Shown: one piece after another, positions 13,264 to 14,099 of the stretch
How positions within the stretch are numbered: position 1 is the first letter of the stretch
How the letters are laid out: the number at the start of each line of letters is the position of its first letter
NCBI GenBank assembly: GCA_964624585.1
Contig: CAZUXE010000042.1
Coordinates: 1-14,099, forward strand
Direction: 5' to 3'
From: CAZUXE01 sp964624585
Lineage (GTDB): Bacteria; Hydrothermota; Tepidihabitantia; B3-TA06
DNA: 14,099 bases
Made by a program: the position numbers and the translations under genes
The notes under the pieces: model-generated
The model's database searches: none
What the model saw: only the letters and a program-made list of their open reading frames with translations
Told to the model about the DNA's origin: nothing

Positions 13264-13952
13264 TGAAAATAGGCGGGTTGCAGCGATTCTCTCTGATAGA
13301 TTATCCCGAAAAACTCTCGGCTGTAGTTTTTAGCATAGGTTGCAACTTCCGCTGTCCATACTGCCATAATCCTAATTTAGTAGACCCGCAGCGCTATGCT
13401 GAGTCTATAGCTAAAAATTATATATTTGATTTTTTGCGTTCCCGCAAGGGAGCGCTTGACGCTCTTGTAATAACCGGCGGTGAACCTTGCTTGCAAGCTG
13501 AATTGATAGATTTCATAAAAGTCGTGAAACATATGGGCTTTCTTATAAAACTTGATACCAACGGAAGTTTTCCTGAAGTTCTTGAAGAGATAATCCAAAA
13601 GGGCCTAGTGGACTACATTGCCATGGATATAAAATCGCCGCTTGAACGTTACTCTCAAGTAGTTTGTTCGCCAGTTGACATGGAAAAAATTCGCCAAAGC
13701 ATAAAGCTTATTATCAACTCAGGCCTTTCGCATGAATTTAGAACCACTCTGCTGAAGTCAATTATCAACAGTGACGATATTGCAAAAATTGCAGAACTTG
13801 CAAGCGGGGCAAAGCTTTTTGCCCTGCAGAACTTTGTCGCCTCAAATATTCTAAATCCAAAACTAAGGTCTGAAAAGCCTATTGGTAAAGAAGAACTTGA
13901 GCAATATAAATTGCTGCTTCAGCCACACGTGCGTTCGGTTATAATTCGCTGA
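13263..13952 (+). CDS. nrdG: Anaerobic ribonucleotide reductase activating protein (radical SAM)
   Basis: This 229-aa radical S-adenosylmethionine enzyme would use a [4Fe-4S] cluster and reductive cleavage of SAM to create the glycyl radical on NrdD. The cluster motif CxxxCxxC is at Cys27, Cys31 and Cys34 (GCNFRCPYCHNP), and the SAM-contact motif GGEP is at 72-75. The opening GGLQRFSLIDYPEKLSAVVFS is typical of the NrdG2 subgroup, which is longer than E. coli NrdG (about 150 residues). Its ATG shares a base with the nrdD stop (TAATG), so translation is coupled and the two proteins are made together. The nearest purine-rich stretch upstream (GGCGGGAG) is too far away to be a good ribosome binding site of its own. 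No terminator is visible directly after the stop. Confidence 0.95.
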   Translation: MKIGGLQRFSLIDYPEKLSAVVFSIGCNFRCPYCHNPNLVDPQRYAESIAKNYIFDFLRSRKGALDALVITGGEPCLQAELIDFIKVVKHMGFLIKLDTNGSFPEVLEEIIQKGLVDYIAMDIKSPLERYSQVVCSPVDMEKIRQSIKLIINSGLSHEFRTTLLKSIINSDDIAKIAELASGAKLFALQNFVASNILNPKLRSEKPIGKEELEQYKLLLQPHVRSVIIR

Positions 13953-14025
13953 ACCTCAAAGCACCCAAAGAACACAAAGCTGTAATCTGGAATTGTTTTT
14001 GTAAGGATAAGATAGAAACAAAAGC

Positions 14026-14071
14026 TCCCCCTCCCTTGTGGAGGGGGAAGTGCGAAGCACTAGGGGGAGGG
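14026..14071. repeat. GC-rich hairpin repeat at the right end
   Basis: TCCCCCTCC (14026-14034) and GGAGGGGGA (14040-14048) form a 9-bp stem with a five-base loop. Next comes a second hairpin, AGTGC/GCACT (14049-14053 with 14057-14061), and then AGGGGGAGGG (14062-14071), which could compete for the first C-rich arm. The makeup matches the element at 1449-1568, so both may belong to one dispersed REP-like family. No gene is seen between nrdG and the window end. Confidence 0.5.
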
Positions 14072-14099
14072 AAGAATTATCTACTATAGGATAAATAAA

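Overview
The window looks like a piece of chromosome from an anaerobic, Gram-negative (double-membrane) bacterium. The evidence is three outer-membrane-type beta-barrel proteins (an uncharacterised barrel, a small Omp85 protein and a BtuB-like TonB-dependent receptor), periplasmic TPR proteins with signal peptides, and an oxygen-sensitive class III ribonucleotide reductase with its radical-SAM activase. The mix of genes would fit a little-studied candidate phylum of the FCB/WOR-3 type, but no rRNA or marker gene is present, so the lineage is a guess. Promoters are sigma70-like. Seven were found with a TTGACW -35 box, a 16-17 bp spacer and a recognisable -10 box, and three of these lie so close to the start codon that the mRNAs should be leaderless or nearly so.

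Layout. Positions 1-1370, minus strand: remains of a type II restriction-modification cassette, made of a promoter, a truncated N6-adenine methyltransferase (61 codons), a 90-aa ORF of unknown function and an apparently intact winged-helix/PD-(D/E)XK-like endonuclease. Positions 1440-1600: GC-rich hairpin repeats. Positions 1650-2879: an outer-membrane beta-barrel protein from a probably leaderless mRNA. Positions 2880-3226: non-coding, with a perfect DnaA-box consensus. Positions 3227-5241, minus strand: a two-gene operon of a periplasmic TPR protein and a one-POTRA Omp85 protein. Positions 5480-6199, plus strand: a divergent paralogue of that TPR protein, followed by a very pyrimidine-rich tract. 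Positions 6575-7160: a V4R/DUF2378-like putative sensor protein with an overlapping leader ORF or a frameshifted start. Positions 7301-8470, minus strand: a class II Fic protein (AMPylator-type) with its own promoter. Positions 8658-11011: promoter, cobalamin riboswitch and btuB. Positions 11027-11142: a strongly folded inverted-repeat element. Positions 11182-13952: nrdD-nrdG. The window ends in another GC-rich hairpin repeat.

How the parts relate. BtuB would import corrinoids under B12 feedback through the riboswitch. NrdD and NrdG make deoxyribonucleotides anaerobically without B12, so their position just downstream of a B12-controlled gene raises the question of co-regulation. The paired TPR genes flank a bidirectional promoter region, and one is translationally coupled to the Omp85 gene, which suggests an envelope module. 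The restriction cassette seems to be decaying: the methyltransferase has lost its catalytic part while the nuclease frame is still open.

The most promising undescribed items are the 116-bp folded element upstream of nrdD, the overlapping start region of the V4R-like gene, the leaderless-promoter pattern, and the duplicated TPR/Omp85 locus.
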